This document shows, in pieces, positions 1-9,825 of a DNA stretch of 64,000 nucleotides. Both the position numbers and the translations under genes were made by a program. Under the pieces are notes generated by a model that made no database searches, was not told where the DNA came from, and worked only from the letters and a program-made list of their open reading frames with translations. This DNA comes from Phaseolus vulgaris (taxonomy: Eukaryota > Streptophyta > Magnoliopsida > Fabales > Fabaceae): positions 22,509,451 to 22,573,450 of the forward strand of contig NC_023749.2 in NCBI RefSeq assembly GCF_000499845.2, in the 5' to 3' direction. Positions within the stretch are counted from its first letter, which is position 1; every line of letters starts with the position of its first letter.

Positions 1-800
1 GATTGTTTCGACAAAACAACCGATTGTTTTCCTGAAAACCTTAACAAAATTCTGTTAAGTGGTTTTAATATGTTTTAAATGATCCTAACTAACTTGGCTC
101 CTTTATTAAATGCTTTTGACCACTTGGTTGGTCTATATAAAGGTGGTTTTACGCTCCTAATCTTGAAGTAACAGAAAGAGTTTATCAAAACAGTTTTTCC
201 AAGATTTGAAAGAGATTTGGATCATTCTTAAGTATGTGGAATAGGATTGGGTTGTAATTCTGAACTTTAAGCTTTGTAATACCTAGGTGTATTCTATTCC
301 CTTCTTCCTTGATTACTGTATTTATGTATTTGTGTTGCCAATGAGTGTTGTGTGTTCTTGAGGGGTTCAAGATCAACACTCTTGGTGTAGTTTGCCAAAG
401 GTAGTGTTTTTCTTGAGGGGTTCAAGGTCACTACTTTGGTGTGTGGTGTTTGTAATCTGGTTTTGATTGCATAGTGGAATACCCAGTGGTTTCTGGGGAC
501 TGGATGTAGCTCTTGGTGTAAGAGTGAACCAGTATAAATTGCTTGCGTGCTTATCTCTTACCCTTAACTCTTTAAATTCTGTTTTTAAGTTGTTTTTATA
601 AACTACTGATAAAAACAACCGATTGTTTCGACAAAACAACCGATTGTTTTTTCTGATATCATCTTAAAACAGTTTTGGGTATTTTTTTCCTTGATTCTTT
701 TCTCTGTAATTCAGCATTGATCTTCATTATACCTTCAAAGTTTGCGAAATCTCTCTTAAACAATTCACCCCCCTCTCGTTTAAGGCCATATATTCTAACA
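1..800 (+). repeat. 5' LTR of copia element 1 (5' part outside window)
   Basis: The stretch ends in TTCTAACA and is followed directly by an initiator-Met primer site, so it is the 3' part of a 5' LTR. It matches the LTR at 19826-21826 and, inverted, the one at 23176-26267, both about 1.1 kb once insertions are removed. It carries doublets of the near-palindrome AAACAACCGATTGTTT (around 1-36 and 615-650), typical of this family. The first 300 bp or so of the LTR lie before the window. Confidence 0.85.
134..141 (+). promoter_or_regulatory. TATA box of copia LTR
   Basis: TATATAAA about 660 bp before the LTR end is the best core-promoter candidate for the element RNA. The start site itself cannot be seen. 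Confidence 0.5.
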
Positions 801-802
801 AT

Positions 803-814
803 TGGTATCAGAGC
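803..814 (+). other. Primer-binding site, tRNA-iMet type (copia element 1)
   Basis: TGGTATCAGAGC lies two bases after the LTR end. It is complementary to the 3' end of plant initiator Met tRNA, the usual Ty1/copia primer. Confidence 0.9.
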
Positions 815-860
815 TTGGTTCTTGAAAGATATTCAAGTTTTGATCCTAAATCTTTTTTAA

Positions 861-958
861 ATGCCTGAAAAGTTTTCTTTTGGGGAAGGTGCCTGTTTAA
901 GCAAACCACCTTTGTTCTGTGGTATGAAATATGAATTGTGGTGCATAAGAATGAAATT
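861..958 (+). pseudogene. copia gag, N-terminal piece (element 1), interrupted by A1
   Basis: The ATG at 861 opens the N-terminus of a UBN2-type copia gag: MPEKFSFGEG, then a PP-F-x-G block and a W-x-RMKF motif. The capsid-like Gag would package the element RNA. The frame is cut after 33 codons by gypsy element A1. It resumes at 14394 after the duplicated target site with FVESIDRKIW, matching the uninterrupted gag of copia element 2 at 21961. The split is therefore a clean nested insertion and not a separate gene. Confidence 0.85.
954..958. repeat. Target-site duplication AAATT, left copy (A1)
   Basis: AAATT directly precedes the TG of the A1 5' LTR. The same five bases follow the CA of the 3' LTR at 14389-14393. 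Confidence 0.93.
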
Positions 959-1791
959 TGTACCGTCCCGTATCCGAGCGTTGAATAAGTCAAGGTCAAA
1001 GTCAACGACTGGAGAGTCAAAGTCAACGCAAGGCGTCGCCTAGGTGGAGAGACGCCAAGTGCCAGCATCGCCAAGAGGAAGCGTCGCCTAGGTGATGGCG
1101 TCGCCCAACCAGGGCGTCGCCAGATCAAACAGTGCTAAAGCAAGGCAATCACGGTGTGGTTCCCCGATACCCATGGGTAGGAAAGACCATGGAGGGAGCC
1201 ACGCCGTGGGAAGGCCTCAGGTCCCGATAGCCCGGGGCAGCGATAAAGAGAAGGAAAAGGTGGCTTCAAGGCCATAGTGATAGCATCAGTGGAGGGCAGC
1301 CTGACTCGTGAAGTACCTCTGCCGCCCCAGAGACGCCTTGGGGACAGATACGACTCAAGAGGAAGGTCACGCCCAGGGCAGCCGGGTGCAGGGTACGAGA
1401 GGAAGGCAGATACGCTCTCAAAGTAAGGGACTAGATGATTGGGGGCATGAGTTGGCACCCAAAACGTCACCCCTAGCGCAGTAGCACTCCCGAGCAGGAG
1501 GACTCATGCGCAAAAACGTCCCCAGATGGGCAGAAACGCCCCCAGATGGGGTCACGGCGTCGTGAGGCCCTCCACGTGTACAACAGCCATGTCAGAATGG
1601 AAACACCCTTTAGTCAGGTGCCAGGTAATTAAAGTCATTCAATACAGTTTCCCTTTCGAGCATTCAGGTACTATAATGGCTCCCAAGCGTTTCAACGTCT
1701 TAAATGCGCTATGTTTTCTAATTAAGTGCGCTGATTGAGTGCGTTACATTTGTAATTAAAGGCGCTTTAAGGCGCTTTAATGCTTGGGTAG

Positions 1792-1799
1792 TTTAAATA
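1792..1799 (+). promoter_or_regulatory. TATA-like site of family A LTR
   Basis: TTTAAATA followed by GCGCGGAG is kept in all four family A LTRs. It lies at a plausible distance upstream of the U5 block, but it is a weak match to a TATA box. Confidence 0.35.
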
Positions 1800-2016
1800 G
1801 CGCGGAGAATGTTGGAAACAGGGTTCGAACCTTTGGCAGATTTACCAGAACTCTCTAGTTGCTTGCTTGTGCTTCAAGGTTACGTACAAGTGACTAGGGA
1901 ATATCTTTGCCTGAGGGAGAGAACACACACACAATACACAGTTCATTTTACCACCTTCAGAGTGCCATACGCGGTGCTCAGAGACGTAGGTGAACAGTTT
2001 TGGTGTTTCTTGCTGG

Positions 2017-2078
2017 CTGACTTGAGCGTCGGAGTGCAAACGGCCGCTAGGGCGCCTCTTTATCCTCTTTTTTGCAGG
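2017..2078 (+). other. Conserved U5 block of Tat LTRs
   Basis: This is CTGACTTGAGCGTCGGAGTG, then GGCCGCTAGGGCGCC, then a pyrimidine run ending TTTTTTGCAGG. The same order recurs in the D-family and B-family LTRs, although the rest of those LTRs cannot be aligned by eye. The end resembles a 3' splice site. Confidence 0.75.
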
Positions 2079-2164
2079 ATTCCACAGGTAACCAGTGGGG
2101 AGGAGACCCTAGCTGACGGTTGAGGTCGCGCACGAAGACGTCCCGGTCAACCGGACGGAACATT

Positions 2165-2182
2165 TTGCGCCCACCGTGGGGC
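2165..2182 (+). other. Primer-binding site, tRNA-Lys type (A1, one mismatch)
   Basis: It matches 17 of 18 bases of TGGCGCCCACCGTGGGGC, which is complementary to the 3' end of plant tRNA-Lys as I recall it. Here the second base is T, giving TTGCGCC. A2 has the intact form. Confidence 0.8.
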
Positions 2183-2261
2183 CGATATAAAACATCAGTC
2201 CCATCACAAGTTCGAGAAAATCTACTGAGTCGCAGTAACGTTGGAGGAGGTTGGAGTGACA

Positions 2262-5200
2262 ATGGCCCCCACCAGACGAAGCACAGCACGCGCAGCCCCA
2301 GCAGAACTATCCATGCAACAGGTCCTGGAGATAATGAGGGGGCTGCAGCAGGACATGGCGGAGTCGAAAATGGAACAGGAACGCATGCAGGCAGATCTCG
2401 ACGCCTCGCATGAGCGGAATGAAGAGCTCCACCGTGTAAATGAGGAGTTGCGCCAGGGCCTGAGAAATGATCGGAGGCGGCCTGGACATGACGAGATGGA
2501 GAACCATTCCCCACCAAGGGAGTTTTCCACTCCTTTCTCGCAGGAGATCCTAGACGCAATGATCCCGAACACGTTCGCGGGGCCCAAGGTGATCTTCACC
2601 GGGATGGAGGACCCAGAGACGCACCTTGTTGCATTTCACACGCAGATGGTCCTAGTAGGCGGTTATGACGCTGCCAAGTGCAAGCTCTTCATGAGCACAT
2701 CTTTCCGCCAATTGTCGCGTTTGTTCAGGGAACAATACTTGGCAAACAAGGCCCCGCCACCGGTCTCTTACGACCTATTCGATGTGAAGCAGTATCAAGG
2801 GGAGACCCTGAAGGAGTATATCAATCGCTTCGGGGCCCAGGTCGTGAAGGTTGGTACGATAGAGGAGCCTATGATCGTATACGCGTTTGTGAAGGGCGTA
2901 TGCCCCGGTCCTTTTGGAGAGTCCATCATTCGCAACCGCCCTAGGACTTTCGCTGAACTACGGCGTAGGGCGGTAGAACATATTGCTTCTGAAGGGGAGG
3001 TGTGTGTGAAGCGTACTAGCGTCGCGCCCTCACGCCCGAGGGGACCGGCGCGAGCTCAACCCGTCAGGGTCAATGAGACCACGACGGGAAGAAAGAAGCC
3101 AGAGGAGAGACGCCCCTACGAGGCCAGAAAGCCCCAGCCCAGGGGTCCAGCAGGAGGCGATCGCCCGGCCAGAGAAAGAGCGAGGCCGGCGAGGTACAAC
3201 TTCGTGGTCGAGTTGAAGGATTTGATCGCAGTGCCTAACATAGCTGAGAGGCTGAGGCGACCGGCGAAGACCGACAAGGTGTTGGGGCCTCGAAAAGACT
3301 CTTGGTGCGAATTCCACGAGGCTTTCGGGCACCACATTGACAACTGCCTGTCGTTGGGCTACGAGCTGGATGAGCTGGTGAGAACTGGGTTCTTGAAGGA
3401 CTATGTCGCAGAGCCCGCAACGACCGCCACCTTGCCGCCGCCGCCGGAAGAACCAGCACACGAGATGCCTATGCTTGGCGAGGTCCACACCATTGCTGGA
3501 GGTTTTTCCGGCGGGGGACCCACCGCCTCCCAGCGGAAGAAATACGCGAGGGGGGTAAATTCAATCGAAGAGAGGCTCTCGGGGGAGCCATGGGAGTCGG
3601 ATCTCGTGTTCACAAGAAGAGACCTCCGAGATGTGGTACCCCACGACAACGACCCCGTTGTCATCTCAGTCGTCACAGTCGGAAGGAAGGTGCACAGAGT
3701 GCTTGTCGACCAAGGAAGTTCGGCAGACGTCATGTTTCTGTTGACCTTTAATAAGTTACGGTTGTTCCCCGATCTGTTGAGTCCCTATACGGGGTGCCTG
3801 TATGGGTTCGGGGATAACCAGGTGGAAGTACGGGGGTACCTGGAGTTGAGGACTACGTTCACAGACGGAGAGGCCTCCCGTACCGAAAGCATCCGGTACC
3901 TGGTCGTGAACGCCAACTCCGCCTACAATATTTTGCTGGGCAGGCCGGCGTTAAACCGTCTGAACGCGGTGTCCTCCACACGCCACATGAAAATGAAGTT
4001 GCCGGACCTCAGTGGCCAGGTGATGGTTATCAGGTCAGATCAGGAGGAGGCAAGGAAATGCTATGAGAACAGCCTGAAAATGAAGAGAGGCTTGTTCATG
4101 GTGTATGAGCGTCCGCCGAGCGCGGACACGACGATGATTGAGGCGACGCCCGCTGGGTTGACGCCTAAAGAGGCCATAGCGGAGAGGGCGATGCCCGAAG
4201 CAGATGCGCCTATGGAGGAAGGCCCTGACGACGCGGCGCCCGTGGAAGAGGCGGCGCCCGTCGAAGATGATACCAGGGAACAGCCCGCGGCTAACGCCGT
4301 AGAAAGGGAGATTGGCGGCAAGACTTTCAAGTTAGGAAGTTCGTTGAGCCCAGAAGAACAGGAAGGGGTGGCAGAAGTGATTTCACGCCACCTGGATGCC
4401 TTCGCATGGTCCGCCTCAGATATGCCAGGCATTGATCCTGATTTCCTGTGTCACCATCTCAGCATGGACGCCACGGTCCGTCCCGTGCGTCAGAGAAGGA
4501 GAAAGTTCAATGAGGAACGACAGCAGGTGGTGAAAGACGAAACGCAGAAGCTGTTGGGTGCTGGCCACATCAAGGAGATTCAATACCCTGAGTGGCTCGC
4601 CAACGTCGTCTTGGTGAAAAAGGCGAACGGAAAGTGGAGGATGTGTGTTGACTTCACGGACCTGAACAAGGCATGCCCAAAGGACTCGTATCCGCTGCCC
4701 AGCATCGACGCCTTGGTAGACAGTGTGTCCGGCAGCAAGGTGCTGAGTTTCCTGGACGCCTTTTCGGGGTACAACCAAATCAAGATGCACCCAAGAGACG
4801 AGAGCAAGACTGCATTCATGACTGAGACTTGCAGTTACTGCTATAAGGTGATGCCTTTTGGGCTGAAAAATGCGGGCGCCACGTACCAAAGGTTAATGGA
4901 CAAGGTCCTGGCGCCAATGCTCGGGAGGAATGTGTACGCCTATGTAGACGACATGGTGGTGGCGTCGCAGAATAGGGCGCAGCACATGGCGGACTTGGAG
5001 GAGTTGTTCGTCACAATCTCCAAGAACCGCCTCAAGTTAAACCCGGAGAAGTGTGTTTTCGGGGTAGAGGCCGGTAAGTTCTTGGGTTTTATGCTCACAG
5101 AGAGGGGGATAGAGGCGAACCCCGACAAATGCGCGGCGATTATCGCCATGCGGAGCCCGACGTCGGTAAAGGAGGTGCAACAGCTGACAGGGCGGATGGC

Positions 5201-6056
5201 GGCGCTCTCGAGGTTTGTTTACGCCGGAGGAGAGAAGGGGCACCCATATTTCCAGTACCTCAAGAGAAACAGTCGCTTTGCATGGACTGAGGAATGCGAA
5301 GCGGCTTTCATTAAGCTGAAGGAGTACCTGGCGACGCCACCGGTCCTCTGCAAGCCGGTAACGGGCGTGCCCCTCCGGTTATATTTTACTGTAACGGAGC
5401 GGGCCATCAGTTCTGTGTTAGTCCAAGAGCAGGACCAGAGTCAGAAGCCCGTCTATTTCGTAAGCAAGGCATTACAGGGAGCTGAGACGAGGTACCAAGC
5501 GCTAGAGAAGGCGGCGCTAGCGGTAGTATTTTCTGCCAGGAGGCTCCGTCATTACTTCCACAGCTTTACGGTGGTGGTAATGACCAACCTCCCTATACAG
5601 AAAGTGTTGCAGAAGCCTGATGTGGCGGGAAGAATGGTGCGCTGGGCGGTGGAACTGTCAGAATTCGACATCCAGTATGAGCCTAGAGGATCCATCAAAG
5701 GGCAGGTGTATGCAGATTTTATAGCGGAACTGTCGCCCGGAGGTGAGCAAGAGGTGGAGGTGAGTTCGCAGTGGCTGCTCTCGGTTGATGGCTCTTCCAA
5801 CCAACAAGGGAGCGGAGCGGGAATAGTCTTGGAGGGACCCGACGACATACTGATCGAGCAGGCCATGCGCTTCGCCTTCAAGGCAAGTAACAATCAGGCA
5901 GAATATGAAGCCTTGATAGCAGGAATGCTCCTGGCCAAGGAGATGGGCGCGCAGAACCTCCTGGTGAAGAGCGACTCCCAGCTGATTACAGGGAAGGTGT
6001 CGAGTGAGTTCCAGGCAAAGGACCCACAGATGGCGGCGTATCTGAAATACGTCTAG
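2262..6056 (+). pseudogene. A1 gag-pol, part 1: gag, protease, RT, RNase H, aRNH
   Basis: One long frame. I choose the ATG at 2262 (MAPTRRST) because related elements start at the same point (MRRTRQTSP, MPRNRQPSP). Order: coiled-coil N-terminus; gag core around 2590-2950; knuckle-like CEFH-x3-GH-x5-C near 3307; protease with VLVDQGSSAD near 3700; RT with YVDDMVV at about 4941; Ty3 RNase H around 5390-5730; then a second, archaeal-type RNase H starting SVDGSSNQQGSG near 5782. The double RNase H marks Tat elements. The gag core lacks about 19 residues near 2701 that E and D possess, an in-frame loss. The frame ends at a TAG (6054-6056) inside the aRNH domain, where relatives read glutamine; the sequence continues in frame. 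Confidence 0.92.
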
Positions 6057-7603
6057 TTGTTGAAGGGAGCATTCAACGCCCTTGAGCTGATACATGTCCC
6101 GAGGGAGCAGAATGCCAGAGCTGACCTGCTTGCAAAGCTGGCCAGCTCAGGCAAGGGGGGTAGACAGAGGACAGTGATCCAGGAGACTCTCAAAGCTCCG
6201 CGAAGATTCGTGGAAGACAACAGGGTGGATGTCCTCCAGATTTATACATCAAGGGGAAGGCCGAGGAGTCATCGCTCCCTGACCCAAGATACGCAGAGGG
6301 CGCCCCGCATTAGCATGTACGCGGGCGTGCCCGAGGGAGAGCAGATGCAGGTATGCGTTTTGTCCAAGGGAGACACCTGGATGACGCCCTATAAGCGATA
6401 CCTGACGGATGGGGCTCTCCCAGTGGACCCTGAAGAGGGTAAAAAAGTCAAAAGAAATGCCGCAAGATATACTTTGGTGGATGGGGTGCTGTTCAGGCAC
6501 GGTTTCACTCACCCTATCCTAACATGGGTCAGTGGCGATGAGTGCACCAGGATAATGCGGAGCTACACGAAGGCATCTGCGGGAGCCACGTAGGGGGAAG
6601 ATCCTTAGCCTCCAAGGTAATACGCGCAGGTTTCTTCTGGCCAACAGTGAAAGAGGACTGCGCACGACACGCCCAGCGGTGTAGGCAATGCCAAAAGCAC
6701 GCCGACTGGCACAAGGCGCCGCCAGAAGAATTGCGATCCATATACAGCCCGTGGCCTTTCCATACATGGGGAATCGACATCCTGGGCCCCTTCCCACTGG
6801 CGATCAGGCAGATGAAGTATTTGATCGTCGCCATCGAATACTTCACCAAATGGATAGAGGCAGAGCCCGTTGCACAGATCCCTGCGCACAAGGTACAACA
6901 TTTCGTGTGGAAGAATATTGTGTGCCGTTTTGGCGTACCTAGGCGCCTGATATCCGATAACGGGACCCAGTTTGCCAGTCAGCAGTTGAGAAATCTGTGT
7001 GCTGAAGTAGGAATCAAACAAGTGTTCGCATCGGTTGAACACCCCCAGACAAATGGACAAGTGGAGTCGGCAAACAGAGTTCTGCTGAGGGGGTTAAAAA
7101 GAAGGTTAGAGAAAGCCAAAGGGGCGTGGGCGGAAGAGGTACCAAGGATCGTATGGGCATATCACACCACGCCCCAATCCTCTACTATGGAGACGCCTTT
7201 CAGTTTGGTTTACATGTCGGACGTGATGATTCCAGTAGAAATACATGAAAGCTCACCACGTTTCCAAAACTTTGTGGTGGAGGAATCCAATGAAGAGAGA
7301 CGGGTAAACCTGGATCTGCTAGACGAGGCCAGGGAAGAAGTTAGAATAAAAGCTGAAGCAATGAAGAGAAGAGTAGAGCGGCAATATAGCTCTAAGGTAA
7401 AGCCGCGATAGTTTCAGGTCGGTGACCTAGTGATGAGGAAAGCTCACCCATACGAGTTGGAGAATAAGCTGTCTCCCAAGTGGACCGGACCCTTCAGAGT
7501 TACTGAGGCTAAGGGCAACGGTTCGTACAACCTGGAGACTTTAGATGGAGGTCCTATCCCGCGCAGTTGGAATGCAGCCAACTTAAAATTTTATTTCAGT
7601 TGA
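6057..7603 (+). pseudogene. A1 gag-pol, part 2: end of aRNH, linker and integrase
   Basis: This continues the frame after the stop at 6054. It shows a zinc-binding region (H-x-E-G...H-V-G...C-R-Q-C, about 6563-6690) and a DDE core with WGIDILG near 6771, ISDNGTQF near 6950 and NGQVESAN near 7055. A chromodomain-less C-terminus ends NLKFYFS with TGA at 7601. Two further lesions are visible. One base is missing near 6558, so the integrase lies in another frame. A TAG at 7409-7411 replaces a glutamine kept in A2. The catalytic triad is present, but the polyprotein cannot be made from this copy. Confidence 0.9.
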
Positions 7604-7633
7604 CTTATGTAAGCAGTATGTAACAATTTAGTT

Positions 7634-7682
7634 GAAGGGGACGCTCTTTTTCCCTCTCGGGGGTTTTTTAATGAGGTCACCC
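7634..7682 (+). other. Conserved post-pol box
   Basis: GGGGACGCTCTTTTTCCCTC, a G-run, then GTTTTTTAATGAGGTCACC, starting 31 bp after pol. The same box follows pol in A2, B, C and E. The CCCT-loop-AGGG centre can form a small hairpin. Role unknown. Confidence 0.7.
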
Positions 7683-7754
7683 TAATAAAAGGTAAAACCA
7701 GTTTGAGAAAAAGAAGTGCCTTGGTTTTCAGCCTTTATCTTTCTCCGTTTGAAA

Positions 7755-7806
7755 GAAGGCGTCGCCTAGTTAAAGGCGTCGCCCCTGTGAAGGCGTCGCC
7801 CAGGTG
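7755..7806 (+). repeat. GGCGTCGCC short repeats, post-pol
   Basis: Three GGCGTCGCC motifs at 15-20 bp spacing, each followed by YA or C. Similar clusters occur in the family A LTR (1028-1128) and between the antisense ORFs. Confidence 0.75.
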
Positions 7807-8000
7807 AAGGCATGCACCGTTGGAAGAACAGGACGAAAGAAAAGCGCACGGTACGTGAATCATATGCAAAGTAAAGTGGCATTGCAAAAAATCAAGTATG
7901 ATATTGAAAAGTTGTTGTTACAAGCAATGTTCAATACAATGGGAGTAGTACAAACGGAGCAAACGCTACAAATCATGCAAAAACACGAACAAGCCATTTC

Positions 8001-8966
8001 TCAGTGGTCATTAGAATCAGCACTAGAGGAAGGTGAAGCCCCTTTCCCAGCCCGAAGAGCTCGAGTAAGTCGTGTCCTCCTTTCATGGTTTATTTTTGAA
8101 CCTGCACCAAGGGAGATAAACGTGTCAGAGACACCATGAAGCAAGACATACACAGTTAGAAAGCAATGAAGGCCGAAGTTTCTAAGGCAGTGGCTCTTAC
8201 ATATGTACTTTTCGAGAGTCCCAGCGTTGAACTCCAGGCTGATCAAAGTGGCAGAGTCAAAACCTCCCGCCTCAGCAAGAATCCGGCAAGCTATTTGATC
8301 ACTTGGAGCCAGCTTCTTGAAGGGTTTGGTCTTGAGGGTCCTCGTCTCTCTCACCCAGTACAGCGGAAACCCATCCAAAGCGTCGGGAACAAGGTCAGTA
8401 CGGCAGATCTTGAAGAACCGGCCTTTCCACCCGGTGAACGAGCTTTGGAAGGGTGTGAAGAGAACTCTCCCGGGTACATTACTGAGAGTTACCCAGAGGT
8501 TGTGTCTCTGCCTCTTCACCTCGAAGAAGTGAAGAAAGAGGTCAACCGAGGGTGCACAGCCCAGAAACCCGAAGAGAATGTCGAAGGCTTTGACAAAGGC
8601 CCAGCTGTTGGGGTATAACTGGGCCGGAGCGACGTTGATCTCCGTCAGCAGTTCCTTCTCGAACCAAGAGAAGGGTAGGCGCACTCCGATGGTCTTGAAC
8701 ACCACCTGGCAAAAGTAAAAGAAAGGGACCCCTTCGTTGGCCCGTTCGTCTCCACATACTGGTTCCCCTAGAGTGCAAGGGAGCACGGCGATGTCGTCAT
8801 CATGCCTCCTCGCGAACGCCCGATGGTCATAGGAACACGAATCCCCTTTGTGCTCCCTTATGGCCCTGGTAGCGAGTAAGCATGAGCACTCGTCGAGAAG
8901 TTCACTTGAAGCCCAAGGGTACAAGTCCTTGGGATTGACCCTGGAGGAAGCAGCGTGAGAAGACAT
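8001..8966 (-). CDS. Antisense ORF 1 (aORF1) of A1, gypsy-type transposon protein domain
   Basis: This minus-strand gene lies between pol and the 3' LTR. It starts MSSHAASSRV and resembles the plant "putative gypsy type transposon" family (Pfam PF04195 from memory), with LPFSWFEKELL and a GWKGRFFK block. Biochemical role unknown. It probably has two exons: a donor T|GTAAGA at 8200 and an acceptor TGCAG ending at 8102 give a 99-nt intron. Exon 2 (8101-8001) encodes a basic then serine-rich tail ending ADSNDH. Because the intron is a multiple of three without a stop, retention gives 321 aa and splicing 288 aa. No lesion is visible although pol is broken. About 94% of exon-1 residues match the A2 copy. 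There is no long coiled-coil C-terminus, unlike aORF2. Confidence 0.8.
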   Translation of the reverse strand: MSSHAASSRVNPKDLYPWASSELLDECSCLLATRAIREHKGDSCSYDHRAFARRHDDDIAVLPCTLGEPVCGDERANEGVPFFYFCQVVFKTIGVRLPFSWFEKELLTEINVAPAQLYPNSWAFVKAFDILFGFLGCAPSVDLFLHFFEVKRQRHNLWVTLSNVPGRVLFTPFQSSFTGWKGRFFKICRTDLVPDALDGFPLYWVRETRTLKTKPFKKLAPSDQIACRILAEAGGFDSATLISLEFNAGTLEKYICKSHCLRNFGLHCFLTVYVLLHGVSDTFISLGAGSKINHERRTRLTRALRAGKGASPSSSADSNDH

Positions 8967-9084
8967 TCTTTAACAAGATCAGGGATTGTCAAGAGTGTGG
9001 GGACTGCCAGAAATGCAAGAGTTGAGCGAGGGAAGCGAATGCTGGAACAACCCTTCGTGAGAAAAGAAAGGGTGCAAGAAGAAA

Positions 9085-9600
9085 GAACGTAAGTAGGTTA
9101 TGAAGAGTGAGAAGATGATGAGGATAGTTTCAGAGTTTGAAGGGTTAAATAAAGCGGTTAGAGCGCCAAACGACGCGAATGGATGCACCGCACGATTGAT
9201 CCACGTGGCAGAAGATGGAAGGATGACCCTGGCACCGCTGGTTAAAATTAGAGAACGTCGTATCAACAGAATATCCAGTGGTACGATGCGCCGTCGAAAG
9301 TGGGTCAGGGGCACGGCAGGAGTCAGGATTCAGTGGAATGACTGAATGTCCCATCATCCATACAAGCAGCACCACGTGGACCAAGTCGAATGACGGAACG
9401 TCCCATCAACCATACAAGAAGCGCCACGTGGATGGCGCGGATAAAACCTTGAGCTCTTCACTGTCGTCAAGCGTCGACCAAGGCAAGGATTAAAGTCAAT
9501 GTCGAAGTAAAGGTAACGCCCGAGGCGTCGCCCGGAAGGACGTTAAGGGCGACGCCAGTGTGAGATGTCGCAGGCGTCGCCAACCCAAATATCTACAGGG
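9085..9600. other. Upstream region of aORF1, LTR-start-like
   Basis: No ORF. The stretch holds repeated CCACGTGG-type palindromes (about 9210, 9376 and 9428) in units that include a cAYGGAACGTCCCATCA block. It ends in a weak copy of the family A LTR start (GCGTCGACCAAGGCAAGG, AAAGTCAATG, then GGCGTCGCC). In antisense it lies directly upstream of aORF1, so it may hold that gene's promoter. Confidence 0.45.
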
Positions 9601-9603
9601 TCG

Positions 9604-9800
9604 CCTCCCCGATACCCGCAGGTAGGAAAGACTATGGAGGGAGACGAAATTGGAGGGGGGAGAGTTAGTTGCTGGCGTCACCTCCCCGATACCCACAGGT
9701 AGGAAAGACTGTGGAGGGAGATAAGGCCGCCAAACACTGGCGGATCGCTGGCAGGGTGTTCCCCGATACCTATGGGAAGGAAAGACCATAGAGGGAACGA
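9604..9800 (+). repeat. 77-bp tandem repeat, three units
   Basis: CCCCGATACC starts at 9607, 9684 and 9761, a spacing of exactly 77 bp. Each unit has GGTAGGAAAGACYRTGGAGGG (last unit GGGAAGG) and forms a small inverted repeat. A2 has the same three units at the same spacing (48047, 48124, 48201). Confidence 0.85.
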
Positions 9801-9825
9801 CCCCCCCCCCAAAGCACTCGACGTT

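Larger units (their letters stand above)
959..2162 (+). repeat. 5' LTR of A1 (family A)
   Basis: This 1204-bp LTR begins TGTACCGTCCCG and ends GGACGGAACA. Its U3 part holds clustered GGCGTCGCC motifs (about 1028-1128), a CCCGATACC hairpin (about 1162-1200) and a GATACGAC block (about 1326-1365). The U5 part holds the conserved block at 2017-2078. A weak TATA-like TTTAAATA sits at 1792-1799. Confidence 0.95.

Noticed and set aside
803..814. Possible tRNA gene at TGGTATCAGAGC (also 21829)
   Set aside because: Only the 3'-end complement is present, directly after an LTR, with no cloverleaf. It is a primer-binding site.
1092..1470. Repeated short ORFs on both strands in family A LTRs (also at 13329, 43021 and 51851)
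   Set aside because: They recur only because the LTR itself is repeated, they overlap tandem GGCGTCGCC motifs, and similar frames are open on both strands. No domain or start context supports them.
2047..2559. Minus-strand ORF across the A1 primer site and gag start
   Set aside because: GC-rich shadow frame of gag. It crosses the LTR boundary and has no counterpart in A2 or E.
8166..8618. Plus-strand ORF opposite aORF1 (and the same at 46633)
   Set aside because: It is the complement of the conserved minus-strand domain. Its start and end follow no conserved motif, and conservation between copies is explained by aORF1.
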